A stretch of DNA of 64,000 bases from Methanofollis formosanus (GTDB taxonomy: Archaea > Halobacteriota > Methanomicrobia > Methanomicrobiales > Methanofollaceae), in NCBI RefSeq assembly GCF_019633745.1, contig NZ_CP037968.1, positions 1,928,789 to 1,992,788 on the forward strand. The letters are read 5' to 3'. Positions 43,818 to 52,630 of this stretch are shown piece after piece. The translations under genes and the position numbers were made by a program. How positions within the stretch are numbered: position 1 is the first letter of the stretch; each line of letters starts with the position of its first letter. Under the pieces are notes generated by a model. The model was not told the DNA's origin. It made no database searches and worked only from the letters and a program-made list of their open reading frames with translations.

Positions 43818-45281
43818 TCAGTCCCTCTTCCCGGCACGCTGCCGGTCCTTCTCCTCATACCCCTCGCGCAGCAGGGTCATGAGGTCCTTGACCGGGAGCG
43901 TCGTGTGTTCGGAGATATGATACTCGCAGAACGGGCAGCACGAGACGACCATCCCGGCCCCACTCGCCTCGAAGGCCTCGCCGCGCCGGTCCCCGAGGGC
44001 CGCCGCCACTTCGGGCCTGCCAGAACGCACCCCGCCGCCTGAACCGCAGCACTGGTTCGGGGTCTCGACGAACCGCTCGACCACCGTTCTGAGGAGAGCA
44101 CGCGGCTCCTCGCTGATCCCCTGGCCACGGAGGAGGTGGCAGGGGTCGTGATAGGTGACGGTGAGCGGGAGCTTTGCCGGCGCCTCGCACCCGTATTTTG
44201 CGAGCACCTCCGTGGCGTCCATCACCTTGAACGGCGTTTTGTAGTCGTTCTTGAGTGTCGACCCGCACCCGGCGCACATCGTCATCACAAGATCGATATC
44301 GCGGGTCCTGAATGCCTCGATGTTGCGGCGCTTGAGATAGTCGATGAACTCCGTCTGGCCGGTCCTGATCAGGGGCGAACCACAACAGACCTGCTCGTGC
44401 GGGATGATCACCCTGATGCCGTTTCGCCGCATCACGGCAAGCATGTCAAGTGCCGTCTCAGGGAGGCGGCCGTTGTACATGCAGCCCACGAAGAACCCGA
44501 CCGTCCCCTTCACCTCGCCCTCGGGTTCGATCACTGCCGGCACCTGCTCGAGGAGCGTCGGTTTCGTCCGGTCCACACTCCGGCCGGTCTGCCTGACCAT
44601 CTCGGCCACCGTCGTATGGCGCGGGAGGGCAAGGCCCTGCCTCGCCGCCACCTCGCGGAGTTTCTCGATCGCCTTGCCCGGGATCTGGATCTCCTTGGGG
44701 CAGACGATCCGGCACTGCTGGCAGGAGGTGCAGGCGAAAAGCCCCCTCTCCACCGCTTCGCCCGCCCGCTCGCCGGTGTCGCGCGGGTCGAGGGCCAGGC
44801 GGAGTTCCTGACGCATCGCCGTCGGCCCCGCGAACTCAGAGACCTTCAGCGCTGGACAGACCGAGACGCAGGACATGCACTCGATGCACTCGCGCAGCGG
44901 TTTGATCGCCTCGATCTCGGCCTGTGTCGGGAACGTCTCACACTCGGCCGGGGTGATGGAGGTGAACCGGCCCAGGTACGGCGCCAGGTCCACTTCCAGA
45001 TCCCGGGTCACCGGGAGGTCGAGGGGCTCGACGACCATCCCGTCGCGGGCCTCGGTCAGGCACGCCAGGCCGGGCGCGCCGTCCACCTTTACCGCACAGC
45101 TCCCGCACTGCCCGGCGCCGCAGCACCAGCGGTAGGCGAGCGTCGGGTCCATGGCATGAACGGCATGGAGGGCGTGGAGAACCCGCGCCCCGTCGTGGAC
45201 CTCGACGGTATACTCTTCAAGGCGCGGCTGACTGTCGGTCTCCGGGTCAAAGCGCGAGACCTGAAACGTGATCTCTTTCAT
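43818..45281 (-). CDS. tfrB: Thiol:fumarate reductase subunit B
   Basis: A 487-residue protein. The N-terminal half resembles succinate dehydrogenase SdhB, with a [2Fe-2S] site CCGAGQCGSC and ferredoxin clusters CIECMSCVSVCP and CTSCQQCRIVCP. The C-terminal half carries two CCG domains like HdrB: CAGCGSTLKNDY, DPCHLLRGQG, NQCCGSGGG and CCPFCEYH. TfrB oxidises coenzymes M and B to the heterodisulfide while TfrA reduces fumarate. The start ATG at 45281 overlaps the tfrA stop codon (ATGA). Confidence 0.93.
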   Translation of the reverse strand: MKEITFQVSRFDPETDSQPRLEEYTVEVHDGARVLHALHAVHAMDPTLAYRWCCGAGQCGSCAVKVDGAPGLACLTEARDGMVVEPLDLPVTRDLEVDLAPYLGRFTSITPAECETFPTQAEIEAIKPLRECIECMSCVSVCPALKVSEFAGPTAMRQELRLALDPRDTGERAGEAVERGLFACTSCQQCRIVCPKEIQIPGKAIEKLREVAARQGLALPRHTTVAEMVRQTGRSVDRTKPTLLEQVPAVIEPEGEVKGTVGFFVGCMYNGRLPETALDMLAVMRRNGIRVIIPHEQVCCGSPLIRTGQTEFIDYLKRRNIEAFRTRDIDLVMTMCAGCGSTLKNDYKTPFKVMDATEVLAKYGCEAPAKLPLTVTYHDPCHLLRGQGISEEPRALLRTVVERFVETPNQCCGSGGGVRSGRPEVAAALGDRRGEAFEASGAGMVVSCCPFCEYHISEHTTLPVKDLMTLLREGYEEKDRQRAGKRD

Positions 45282-46900
45282 GGCTCTCTCTCCTCGATGG
45301 ACGCTCCCTGCAGACTGATCCTGGTGTGGCCATACGGTGAGTGGGCCGGATCCCAGTCCTGGGAGACATCGGTCCGGTAATGGGCCCCGCGGCTTTCGGG
45401 CCGCAGGAGGGCCGAACGGACGATGAGCAGGGCTGTGGTGCAGAGGTTCTGGACGCCGCAGCATTCGATGAGGTTGCGTTCAGACACCGCCCGGATCGGG
45501 GCGGTGAGCAGACCTTCGACGACCCGCTCTGTCGTCTGCAGTGCGGTTGCGTCCCGCCGGATCCCGGCGCCGTCCCACATCGCACGCTGGAGGTGTTCCC
45601 GCACCCAGGTCGGCGAGGACTCGCCCTCGGAGAAGGCGGCGAGCCGTTCTTCCTGCGCTGCCACCTGGACCCGGTCGAGGGCTTTCGTCCGCTCGGGTGC
45701 CTTTCCGGCCGCTTCGCCGGCCCGCTTCCCGAAGACCTGGGTCTCGGCCAGGGCGTTGCCGCCGAGGCGGTTGGCGCCGTGGACCCCGCCGGCGGTCTCG
45801 CCGCAGGCGAAGAGCCCGGCCACGCTCGTCTGGCAGTGAGGGGTGATCCGCAGCCCGCCCATCACATGGTGGGCGGTGGGGGCGACCTCCATCGCCTCGG
45901 TCCTGATGTCCACACCGTACCTGAGGAACTGGGAGAGCATCAGCGGAAGCCGCTCCTCGATCTGGCTGGCCGGCAGATGGGTGACGTCCAGCCAGACGCC
46001 GTCGTGGGAGGTCCCTCGTCCCTCCAGCACCTCGGTGGCGATCGCACGCGCCACCACGTCGCGGGTGGAGAGTTCCATCCGTTCAGGGTCGTAGCGGTGC
46101 ATGAACCGTTCGCCGTCTGCATTGACCAGATGACCGCCCTCTCCCCGCACCGCTTCGGTGACCAGCCGTCCCCTGGCGTCGTACGGATAGACCGCACCGG
46201 TCGGATGGAACTGGACCATCTCCATATCGATCAGGTCGGCGCCGGCGCGGTACCCGAGGGCGAAGCCGTCGCCGGTGCCGGTGCCCGAGTTGGTGGAGAC
46301 ATCGTAGACCCTCGACCCCCCGCCGGCCGCGAGGACGACGGCGTCGGCGCGGACCGCGATCATCTCGCCTTTTTTGTCCAGGGCCAGGGCGCCGCAGACC
46401 CGGTCCCCGTCTATGAGCAGTTCAATCGCGGCCGTCTCCTCCAGTCGCTCGACACCGCTCCCGCGCAGCCGCTCCATCAGGGTGGCCATGATCTCGTGGC
46501 CGGTCCGGTCGCCCGCGTAGCAGGTCCGCGGGAAGGACTGGCCGCCGAAGGAGCGCTGGGCCACCTCGTGGTCGGCCGAGGCGTCAAAGACCGCACCCCA
46601 TCTCACCAGGTCGGCGAGGCGCGCGGGGGCGTCGTGGACCAGCGCCTCGACCAGGGCCGGGTCGTTGAGGTACGCTCCTCCGCGGAGCGTGTCGCCTACA
46701 TGGAGGTCGCAGGTATCGTCGTCTTTGAGGACGGCGTTGTAGCCGCCCTCGGCCATCGTTGTACAGCCGCCCTTCCCGGTGAGGCTCTTGGAAAGGAGGA
46801 CCGTCTCACCGTATCGGTCGGCCTCGATCGCCGCCCTCACTCCGGCGCCGCCACTCCCGATTACGAGGACATGGCAGTCGATCACGTCCAGCGCGCGCAT
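45278..46900 (-). CDS. tfrA: Thiol:fumarate reductase subunit A (flavoprotein)
   Basis: A 540-residue FAD subunit of the succinate dehydrogenase/fumarate reductase family. LVIGSGGAGVRAAIEA binds ADP of FAD. Further signatures are TMAEGGYNAVL near residue 50, FHPTG near 233 with AEAVRGEGG, HHVMGGLRI near 345 and HGANRLGGNALAE. In methanogens this reaction makes succinate for biosynthesis and regenerates heterodisulfide. It is the first gene of the tfrAB operon and shares a divergent promoter region with the aspartate kinase gene. Confidence 0.93.
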   Translation of the reverse strand: MRALDVIDCHVLVIGSGGAGVRAAIEADRYGETVLLSKSLTGKGGCTTMAEGGYNAVLKDDDTCDLHVGDTLRGGAYLNDPALVEALVHDAPARLADLVRWGAVFDASADHEVAQRSFGGQSFPRTCYAGDRTGHEIMATLMERLRGSGVERLEETAAIELLIDGDRVCGALALDKKGEMIAVRADAVVLAAGGGSRVYDVSTNSGTGTGDGFALGYRAGADLIDMEMVQFHPTGAVYPYDARGRLVTEAVRGEGGHLVNADGERFMHRYDPERMELSTRDVVARAIATEVLEGRGTSHDGVWLDVTHLPASQIEERLPLMLSQFLRYGVDIRTEAMEVAPTAHHVMGGLRITPHCQTSVAGLFACGETAGGVHGANRLGGNALAETQVFGKRAGEAAGKAPERTKALDRVQVAAQEERLAAFSEGESSPTWVREHLQRAMWDGAGIRRDATALQTTERVVEGLLTAPIRAVSERNLIECCGVQNLCTTALLIVRSALLRPESRGAHYRTDVSQDWDPAHSPYGHTRISLQGASIEEREP

Positions 46901-46922
46901 TCACTTATTACGTGGGCGGTGT

Positions 46923-46942
46923 CAGTACATAAATAACATCGT
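46923..46942. promoter_or_regulatory. Shared divergent promoter region of tfrA and lysC
   Basis: Only 68 bases separate the two start codons. TACATAAATAAC at about 46928-46939 can serve as a TATA element on either strand. It lies roughly 28 bases from the tfrA start and 35 from the lysC start. Overlapping promoters would make the two transcripts compete. Confidence 0.4.
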
Positions 46943-46968
46943 GTGGGATCAGAGAGAGTGAGCCAGAA

Positions 46969-48372
46969 ATGAGGCTTGTAATGAAATTCGGAGGCACATC
47001 TGTCGGTGATGCCGAGTCAATCGCCCGTGTGGTCGATATCCTTGCCCGGTACCATGCCGAGGGGCACGAACTCGCCGTCGTCGTCTCGGCCATGTCCGGC
47101 GTGACCGACCGGCTCCACGCCATCGCTGCAGAGGCCGAATCCAGCGTAGAAGAACCCCAGATTGCCGCATTTATCCAGGCACTGCGGGCAAAGCATATGA
47201 AGGCCCTTGAGGCCGTCGCACCCTCCCAGGTTGAAGAGGTCGGCGCCGTCATCGACGAACGGCTCTGGAAACTCGAGCATATTCTCACGGCGGTCCACGT
47301 CCTCCACGAGTTGACCCGCCGTTCCAAGGACTATATTGTCAGTTACGGCGAGCGTCTCTCGTCGGTGATCGTGAGCGCGGCCCTGCGTGAACGGGGTATG
47401 CCGTCGGTCGCCCTCGACGGGTGCGAGGCCGGGCTTCTCACCACCGACCGGCACGGCGACGCCCTGGTCCTCCCGTCCAGCGACGCGAGGATCAACAGCC
47501 GTGTTCTCCCCCTCCTGATGGACACAGTCCCGGTGATCACGGGATATATGGGCTGCACGCCCGAGGGGATCGTCACCACCTTGGGCCGGAGTGGTTCGGA
47601 CTACTCGGGAGCGGTGATCGGCCGCGGGATCGATGCCGACGAGGTCTGGATCTGGACCGACGTCGACGGCGTGCTGACCTCGGACCCGCGGGCGATCGAG
47701 AACGTGCGCGTGCTGCCCTACATCAGTTACCGGGAAGCGATGGAACTCTCGTATTTCGGGGCGAAGGTGCTTCACCCGAAGTCCATCGAGCCGGCGATGG
47801 AGAAGGACATCATCGTGCGGGTGAAGAACACCTTCAACCCCGACCATCCAGGCACGGTGGTGCGCCGGCAGGAGAACCGCGAGAAGCGGGTGGTGAAGGC
47901 GGTCACGCACATCGACCGGGTGGCCCTGGTCAATGTCAACGGGGTGCAGATGGTCGGGCGGCCCGGGACGGCGAAGGAGATCTTCTCGCTCCTCGGGGAC
48001 GCTGGGGTGAACGTGATGATGATCTCGCAGGCGTCGTCGCAGGCGAACATCTCGATGATCATCGAGGAGGCCGACCTGGCCGTGGCACAGGACGTCCTTT
48101 CCGGCCCGGTGAAGGCCGGGCTGGTGCGGGAGGTCACGGCAGACCGGAATGTCGTGGCCGTGGCGGTCGTGGGTGCCGGGATGGCCGGCACGCCCGGGAT
48201 CTCGGGCCGCATCTTCACGGCGCTCGGGAACGAAGGGATCAACGTGATGATGATCTCGCAGGGGTCGTCCGAGGTGAATGTTTCCTTTGTGGTGAAACAG
48301 CAGGAGCACCATCGGGCGCTGCAGGTGCTGCACGACGAGTTCAGGCTTTCAGAGGAATGTGACGATGAGTAA
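46969..48372 (+). CDS. lysC: Aspartate kinase
   Basis: A 467-residue enzyme that phosphorylates aspartate, the entry to lysine, threonine and methionine. Its pathway product, aspartate semialdehyde, also feeds the archaeal aro route. KFGGTSVGDAESI opens the kinase domain, and GRSGSDYSGAVIGRG holds further substrate contacts. Two ACT domains follow from about residue 310, each with MMISQ(A/G)SS motifs, indicating allosteric control by an amino acid. The stop overlaps the purM start by eight bases. An internal ATG at 46981 could also start translation. Confidence 0.95.
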   Translation: MRLVMKFGGTSVGDAESIARVVDILARYHAEGHELAVVVSAMSGVTDRLHAIAAEAESSVEEPQIAAFIQALRAKHMKALEAVAPSQVEEVGAVIDERLWKLEHILTAVHVLHELTRRSKDYIVSYGERLSSVIVSAALRERGMPSVALDGCEAGLLTTDRHGDALVLPSSDARINSRVLPLLMDTVPVITGYMGCTPEGIVTTLGRSGSDYSGAVIGRGIDADEVWIWTDVDGVLTSDPRAIENVRVLPYISYREAMELSYFGAKVLHPKSIEPAMEKDIIVRVKNTFNPDHPGTVVRRQENREKRVVKAVTHIDRVALVNVNGVQMVGRPGTAKEIFSLLGDAGVNVMMISQASSQANISMIIEEADLAVAQDVLSGPVKAGLVREVTADRNVVAVAVVGAGMAGTPGISGRIFTALGNEGINVMMISQGSSEVNVSFVVKQQEHHRALQVLHDEFRLSEECDDE

Positions 48373-49363
48373 TACTACAGAAGGATATGCGGCGGCCGGA
48401 GTGGACATCGACCTCGAGGCGGCAGGGGTAAAGACGCTGATCGAGCAGTTGACCTTCCGGCGGTCGGGGGCGTTCCAGACGATCGGGAAGAGCGGGCATT
48501 TCGCCGGGCTGGTGGAGTTCGGCGATATGGCCCTGGCCCTGGCGGTCGACGGCGTCGGGACGAAGATGCTGGTGGCCGACGCCCTGGAGGACTGGTCGAC
48601 GGTGGGCATCGACTGCATCGCGATGAATGTCAACGACCTCTTTGTGATGAATATCGAGCCGGTGGCGTTCGTGGACTATATCGCGTGCAGCGAGATTTCG
48701 CTGGACAAGATGCGCCAGATCGGGCAGGGGCTCAACGAAGGTGCCCGCCTGGCCAACATGAACATCGTCGGCGGGGAGACGGCGACGCTGAAGGGCCTGG
48801 TCACCGGTCTCGACCTGGCCGGGACGTGTCTCGGAGTCCAGCAGAAGGACCGGATCGTCACCGGCGAGCAGGTGACACCCGGCGACCTGATCGTGGGCGT
48901 GCCCTCGACGGGTGTCCACTCGAACGGCTACACCCTGGCCCGAAAGGTCGCCCTGGAACACGGCGGCTTCGACCTTTTCCTCCCGTCCGGCCGGACGGTG
49001 GGCGAGGCCCTCCTCACGCCGACCAGGATCTACCGGGAGGCGCTGGACGCCGCGGCGGCCTGCGAGGTCCATGGGATGTGCCATATCACCGGCGGGGGTC
49101 TCTTGAACTTCACCCGTCTCTCAAACTTTGGGTTCGATATCACCGATCCCCTGCCGGTCCCCGAGATCCTCGCATGGGTCGGGGAGCAGGGCGGGATCGC
49201 CGAGGCCGAGATGTACCGGACCTTCAACATGGGTATGGGCTACGCCTTCGTCATCCCTGAGGAGAGTCTGCCGGCCCTCAAGCAGGTGGTGCCCGACGCC
49301 GAGGTGGCCGGAGTGGTGGTGCCCGAGGCGGGTGCGTACCTCCGGGGCGAGCAGATCCGGTAA
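48365..49363 (+). CDS. purM: Phosphoribosylformylglycinamidine cyclo-ligase
   Basis: A 332-residue enzyme of purine synthesis that closes the imidazole ring of AIR using ATP. Signatures are YAAAGVDID at the start, AVDGVGTK near residue 62, IDCIAMNVNDLF near 85, GGETATLKG and HITGGGLLNF. The ATG at 48365 overlaps the end of lysC. Purine synthesis is also represented by purF on the other strand about 400 bases downstream. Confidence 0.95.
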   Translation: MSNTTEGYAAAGVDIDLEAAGVKTLIEQLTFRRSGAFQTIGKSGHFAGLVEFGDMALALAVDGVGTKMLVADALEDWSTVGIDCIAMNVNDLFVMNIEPVAFVDYIACSEISLDKMRQIGQGLNEGARLANMNIVGGETATLKGLVTGLDLAGTCLGVQQKDRIVTGEQVTPGDLIVGVPSTGVHSNGYTLARKVALEHGGFDLFLPSGRTVGEALLTPTRIYREALDAAAACEVHGMCHITGGGLLNFTRLSNFGFDITDPLPVPEILAWVGEQGGIAEAEMYRTFNMGMGYAFVIPEESLPALKQVVPDAEVAGVVVPEAGAYLRGEQIR

Positions 49364-49429
49364 AATATTTTCATACTTTTTTTGGTGCGGGAAGGGCGGC
49401 AACTCCATCTTCATGTACGTTGATTGTGC

Positions 49430-49735
49430 CTTCCCGGCCCTATCGTCATCCCGGGGGTTCCGGGGGCAGAGCCTCCGGCGTGTGTGGTAGAGGAAAGCGG
49501 ATGATCAGGCGTCCCGCCCCCTATCCCTGGATCTGTTCTACCGCCTCGCGAGAGGATAGAGCGGGGGACGGCACGGTTTGGTGTGCTCCTCTGAGAAGGG
49601 ATCGCTCCTCTCCTTTTCCGGGGTCTACCTTCGGGGTCGCGACGGCGGGAAAGGTGAGGTGATCAGAAGGGCACGCCCCCAGTGCAGAATCTTCACCGCT
49701 CTTTCGTGTCAGGAGATTCCCCTCGTTCTCCTGAG
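49430..49735 (+). repeat. Dispersed intergenic repeat, copy H
   Basis: The hairpin GGGGGTTCCGGGGGCAGAGC lies at about 49454-49473, followed by CTCCGGCGTGTGTGG. At 49502-49572 it repeats the palindrome of copy C, with arms around CCCGCCCCCTATCC and GGATAGAGCGGGGGACGG. The right half (49580-49735) has no clear match to other copies. The repeat lies between the convergent purM and purF genes. Confidence 0.7.
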
Positions 49736-49754
49736 CAAAAAAGAAGAAAAAAAA

Positions 49755-51167
49755 TTACTCGGTCTCCAGATGACTCTGGACACTCCCGTTCACGAACTCG
49801 ACCTTTCGGCAGGCGCACTCCTCGCCCGCCACCGCAACCGGGTACTCGCCGGTCAGGCACGCCGTGCAGAGGTCGCCGATATCGATCCCGATCGCGTCCA
49901 CCATCTTGCAGAGCGGCACATGATAGAGCGAATCAGCGTGGATCTGCTTGCGCACCTCCTCGGTCGACCGTTTGTGCGCGATCAGTTCGGTCCTCGTCGG
50001 GAAGTCCACGCCCAGATAACAGGGGGCGACGATCGGGGGCGAACCCACCCTCAGATGAACCTCCTTCGCCCCGGCGTCCCTGACGATATCGATGAGCCGC
50101 CGCGAGGTCGTCCCCCGCACCACCGAGTCGTCGATGAGCACCACCGACTTGCCTTCCACGTGCTTTCGGATCGGGTTGAGCTTGATCCGCACGGCATTCT
50201 CCCGCATCTGCTGGTTGGGCATGATGAAGGTCCGGCCCATATACCGGTTCTTCATCAGACCCTCCAGGTACGGCGTCCCTGATTCTGTGGAATACCCGAT
50301 CGCATACGCCGTCCCCGAGTCTGGGACCGGTGCCACAATATCGGCATCCGCCGGCCCACCCCTGGCAAGATCCTCGCCAATTTTGCGGCGCACGTCGTAG
50401 ACCAGCGTCCCGTCGATGACCGAGTCGGCCCTGGCGAAATAGACGTACTCGAACATGCAGTGGGCCCTCCGGTCGGAGACCGCGATCTGCGTCGACCTGA
50501 CCCCCGTCTCCGTGATCGTGACGAGTTCGCCGGGCCGCACGTCCCGCAGGAACGTTCCGTTGAGGGCGTCGATCGCCACACTCTCCGACGCCACGATGTG
50601 GCCATCCTTTGTCTTGCCCAGACAGAGGGGCTTGATCCCCAGGGGATCGCGGAAAGCGTACAGCGTCTCGTCGAGCATCAGCACGATCGAGTACGACCCC
50701 CGCAGGAGTCGCATCGCCGTTGCCACAGCGTCCTCTACCGAACCGGAGGTGCGGATCTCGTGGGCGATGATCGTTGCGATCACCTCGGAATCGGTGCTTG
50801 TACAGAAGATCTGCCCGTCACGCTCGTACTGCGCCCGCAGCGCATCGGTGTTCACCAGGTTCCCGTTGTGCGCCAGAGAGATGGTCTGGTCACGGAAGAC
50901 AAAATTGAATGGCTGGATATTTTCCGGCAGATTCGCACCGGTTGTCGGATACCTGACATGCCCGATCCCGACGGTCCCCTTGAGCTCCTGAAGAATCGAT
51001 TCATCAAAGACCTCGGCCACCAGTCCCTTGCCCTTGTGGACATAGGGCCGGTGGTCAAAAGTGGACATGCCCGCACTCTCCTGCCCGCGGTGCTGGAGAG
51101 CGTACAGGGCATAATACAACGGGAAAGAGACACCGCCAGCATCCACGATGCCAACGATCCCACACAT
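49755..51167 (-). CDS. purF: Amidophosphoribosyltransferase
   Basis: A 470-residue enzyme that starts purine synthesis from PRPP and glutamine. The mature N terminus begins at Cys2 (MCGIVGIVDAGG), the nucleophile of the glutaminase domain, with no propeptide. The PRPP loop is SVVLIDDSVVRGTTSRR near residue 345. Four late cysteines (for example CTACLTGEYP and ECACRK) may bind an iron-sulfur cluster, as in Bacillus PurF. It is the last gene of the LSm-L37e-purF run, 12 bases after L37e. Confidence 0.96.
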   Translation of the reverse strand: MCGIVGIVDAGGVSFPLYYALYALQHRGQESAGMSTFDHRPYVHKGKGLVAEVFDESILQELKGTVGIGHVRYPTTGANLPENIQPFNFVFRDQTISLAHNGNLVNTDALRAQYERDGQIFCTSTDSEVIATIIAHEIRTSGSVEDAVATAMRLLRGSYSIVLMLDETLYAFRDPLGIKPLCLGKTKDGHIVASESVAIDALNGTFLRDVRPGELVTITETGVRSTQIAVSDRRAHCMFEYVYFARADSVIDGTLVYDVRRKIGEDLARGGPADADIVAPVPDSGTAYAIGYSTESGTPYLEGLMKNRYMGRTFIMPNQQMRENAVRIKLNPIRKHVEGKSVVLIDDSVVRGTTSRRLIDIVRDAGAKEVHLRVGSPPIVAPCYLGVDFPTRTELIAHKRSTEEVRKQIHADSLYHVPLCKMVDAIGIDIGDLCTACLTGEYPVAVAGEECACRKVEFVNGSVQSHLETE

Positions 51168-51179
51168 ATTCAGACTACC

Positions 51180-51362
51180 TTAATGAGTTGGTACTTTGGG
51201 GCGTTTGGTCGTCCACTTGTAGCTGCTCATCTTCTTGCTCCGGCCAAAGCCACAGGCCGAGCATACCTTGTGCTTGGCATGGAAGGATTTCTTTCCACAC
51301 CTGCGGCAGGTGATGTGGCTGTTCTTCTGCCGCTTACCCATCGATGGTGTACCTTTTGACAT
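51180..51362 (-). CDS. rpl37e: Ribosomal protein L37e
   Basis: A 60-residue zinc-binding protein of the large ribosomal subunit. It opens [12 protein letters not shown] and has two cysteine pairs, CRRCG and CSACGFG, then the basic [14 protein letters not shown] tail. GGTGAG stands five bases before the ATG. It sits between LSm and purF, an arrangement common in archaea. Confidence 0.96.
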   Translation of the reverse strand: MSKGTPSMGKRQKNSHITCRRCGKKSFHAKHKVCSACGFGRSKKMSSYKWTTKRPKVPTH

Positions 51363-51377
51363 GAACGCTCACCGTAC

Positions 51378-51605
51378 TTATTCAACTGAAGGAGATATAT
51401 AGATCACATTGTCTCCACGGACGATCACTGTGCCGTGTTTCTCCACCGAGCCTTCGACTTCTTCCTCGGCCCGGTCAAGGACGAGGTTCAGGTGGACATC
51501 GTACCCCTGCAGGATCCCGCGGATCTCACGCCCGCCTTTAAGAGCGATAATGACCGGCTGGCCGTTGAGTACCTGATCCAGAATCTCCAGTGGTCTTTTT
51601 GTCAT
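51378..51605 (-). CDS. Sm-like RNA-binding protein (LSm)
   Basis: A 75-residue Sm-fold protein. The Sm1 motif is seen in [27 protein letters not shown] and Sm2 in [11 protein letters not shown]. Archaeal LSm proteins form heptameric rings that bind U-rich RNA. It is the promoter-proximal gene of the LSm-L37e-purF transcript. A GGGT precedes the ATG. Confidence 0.95.
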   Translation of the reverse strand: MTKRPLEILDQVLNGQPVIIALKGGREIRGILQGYDVHLNLVLDRAEEEVEGSVEKHGTVIVRGDNVIYISPSVE

Positions 51606-51656
51606 GGTAATTACCCTTTGACCCGTTTAAGAGTACCATACATGCGAGGGGAATCT

Positions 51657-51667
51657 ACTTAAATATA
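51657..51667 (+). promoter_or_regulatory. TATA box for the PUA-domain gene
   Basis: ACTTAAATATA lies 47 bases before the PUA-protein ATG at 51714 and gives a leader of about 20-25 bases. The divergent LSm gene begins 52 bases away on the other side. Confidence 0.5.
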
Positions 51668-51713
51668 CCGCGGCGAACCATTTAATGAGAGATACAGGGT
51701 ATTGTGGTTGGCT

Positions 51714-52211
51714 ATGGGGGATATTCAGGTTAAAAAAAGACACAGCATCAAGAAATCTGTGGCGACGCAGCTCAAGAAGGCGCTTGAAGCGGAGATCGGG
51801 GTCGATGCAGCACTCTTCGACGCAAAGACGATCGAAGTCGTCGAGACCGACTCGGTGTTCACGATCTATCTGGTGGAGAAGAAGCCGCTGCTGATGGAGT
51901 TCGAGGGTCGGATCTTCCCCACAGTGCGGGGTGCGGTCGAGCGGCCCTTCGAGGCGAGGAGGGTGACGGTCGACATGGGCGCCGTACCCTTCGTGATGAA
52001 CGGCGCCGATATCATGCGGCCGGGGGTGGTCAACGCTACGCCCGACGTCAGGAAAGATGCACCCTGCATCATCGCCGAGGAACGATACGGCAAACCACTG
52101 GCCGTCGGGATCGCCCTCTATGACGGGGCCGACCTGCTGGCCCAGGAGAAAGGGAAGGTCGTCAGGACGGTCCACCGGGTAGGGGACAGCATCTGGAACC
52201 TTGAACTCTGA
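51714..52211 (+). CDS. PUA-domain RNA-binding protein (MCT-1/Tma20-like)
   Basis: A 165-residue protein. The N-terminal half with KKRHSIKKSVATQLKKALE is basic, and a PUA domain fills the C-terminal half (NGADIMRPGVVNATPDVRKD, AVGIALYDGADL). This layout matches the archaeal relatives of MCT-1/Tma20, which act at the small ribosomal subunit in eukaryotes. I start at MGDIQVKKRH (51714). It is divergent from the LSm-L37e operon, a neighbourhood of translation genes. Confidence 0.88.
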   Translation: MGDIQVKKRHSIKKSVATQLKKALEAEIGVDAALFDAKTIEVVETDSVFTIYLVEKKPLLMEFEGRIFPTVRGAVERPFEARRVTVDMGAVPFVMNGADIMRPGVVNATPDVRKDAPCIIAEERYGKPLAVGIALYDGADLLAQEKGKVVRTVHRVGDSIWNLEL

Positions 52212-52228
52212 ACGCGATTTGGATACCA

Positions 52229-52236
52229 TTAAATAA
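52229..52236 (+). promoter_or_regulatory. TATA box of sepF, probably leaderless
   Basis: TTAAATAA is centred about 26 bases before the sepF ATG at 52259, so transcription should begin at or within two bases of the start codon. There is no ribosome site before the ATG. Confidence 0.5.
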
Positions 52237-52258
52237 ATTCCATTCTAGAGTTGTTTTC

Positions 52259-52630
52259 ATGGGAAAATTCCTCGAATCCATTATGGGCAGGAGCGCGCCT
52301 CCGAGGCAGGACGACTATATGGACCTCGACCTCAGCACCTTTGAGGGTGCGACGCACGACGAGCCGGCGTCGATGTACGTGAAGGTCGCCCAGATCACCG
52401 ATATCAAGGACACCCCCCGCGTGAAAGACGAAGTCTACAACGGCAACCTGGTCGTCGTGGACATCACCCGCCTGAAGCTGGACAAGATCATGTACGAGCG
52501 GGTGCTCAAGGACCTCCGCGAGGTGGCGAATGATGTCAACGGCGATATCATCGGCCTCGGCGAGCAGCAGTACGTGATCATCACTCCCATGTCGGTACGG
52601 ATCTCCAGGGAGAAGATCGGAGGACTGTAG
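52259..52630 (+). CDS. sepF: SepF, FtsZ membrane anchor for cell division
   Basis: A 123-residue archaeal SepF. The N-terminal MGKFLESIMGR is an amphipathic membrane-binding helix. A variable acidic linker follows. The SepF core (about residues 40-120) has YNGNLVVVDITRLK and NGDIIGLGEQQYVIITP. In Haloferax and methanogens SepF anchors FtsZ at the division site. The stop codon overlaps the GTG of the ZPR1-domain gene, so the two are coupled. Confidence 0.93.
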   Translation: MGKFLESIMGRSAPPRQDDYMDLDLSTFEGATHDEPASMYVKVAQITDIKDTPRVKDEVYNGNLVVVDITRLKLDKIMYERVLKDLREVANDVNGDIIGLGEQQYVIITPMSVRISREKIGGL

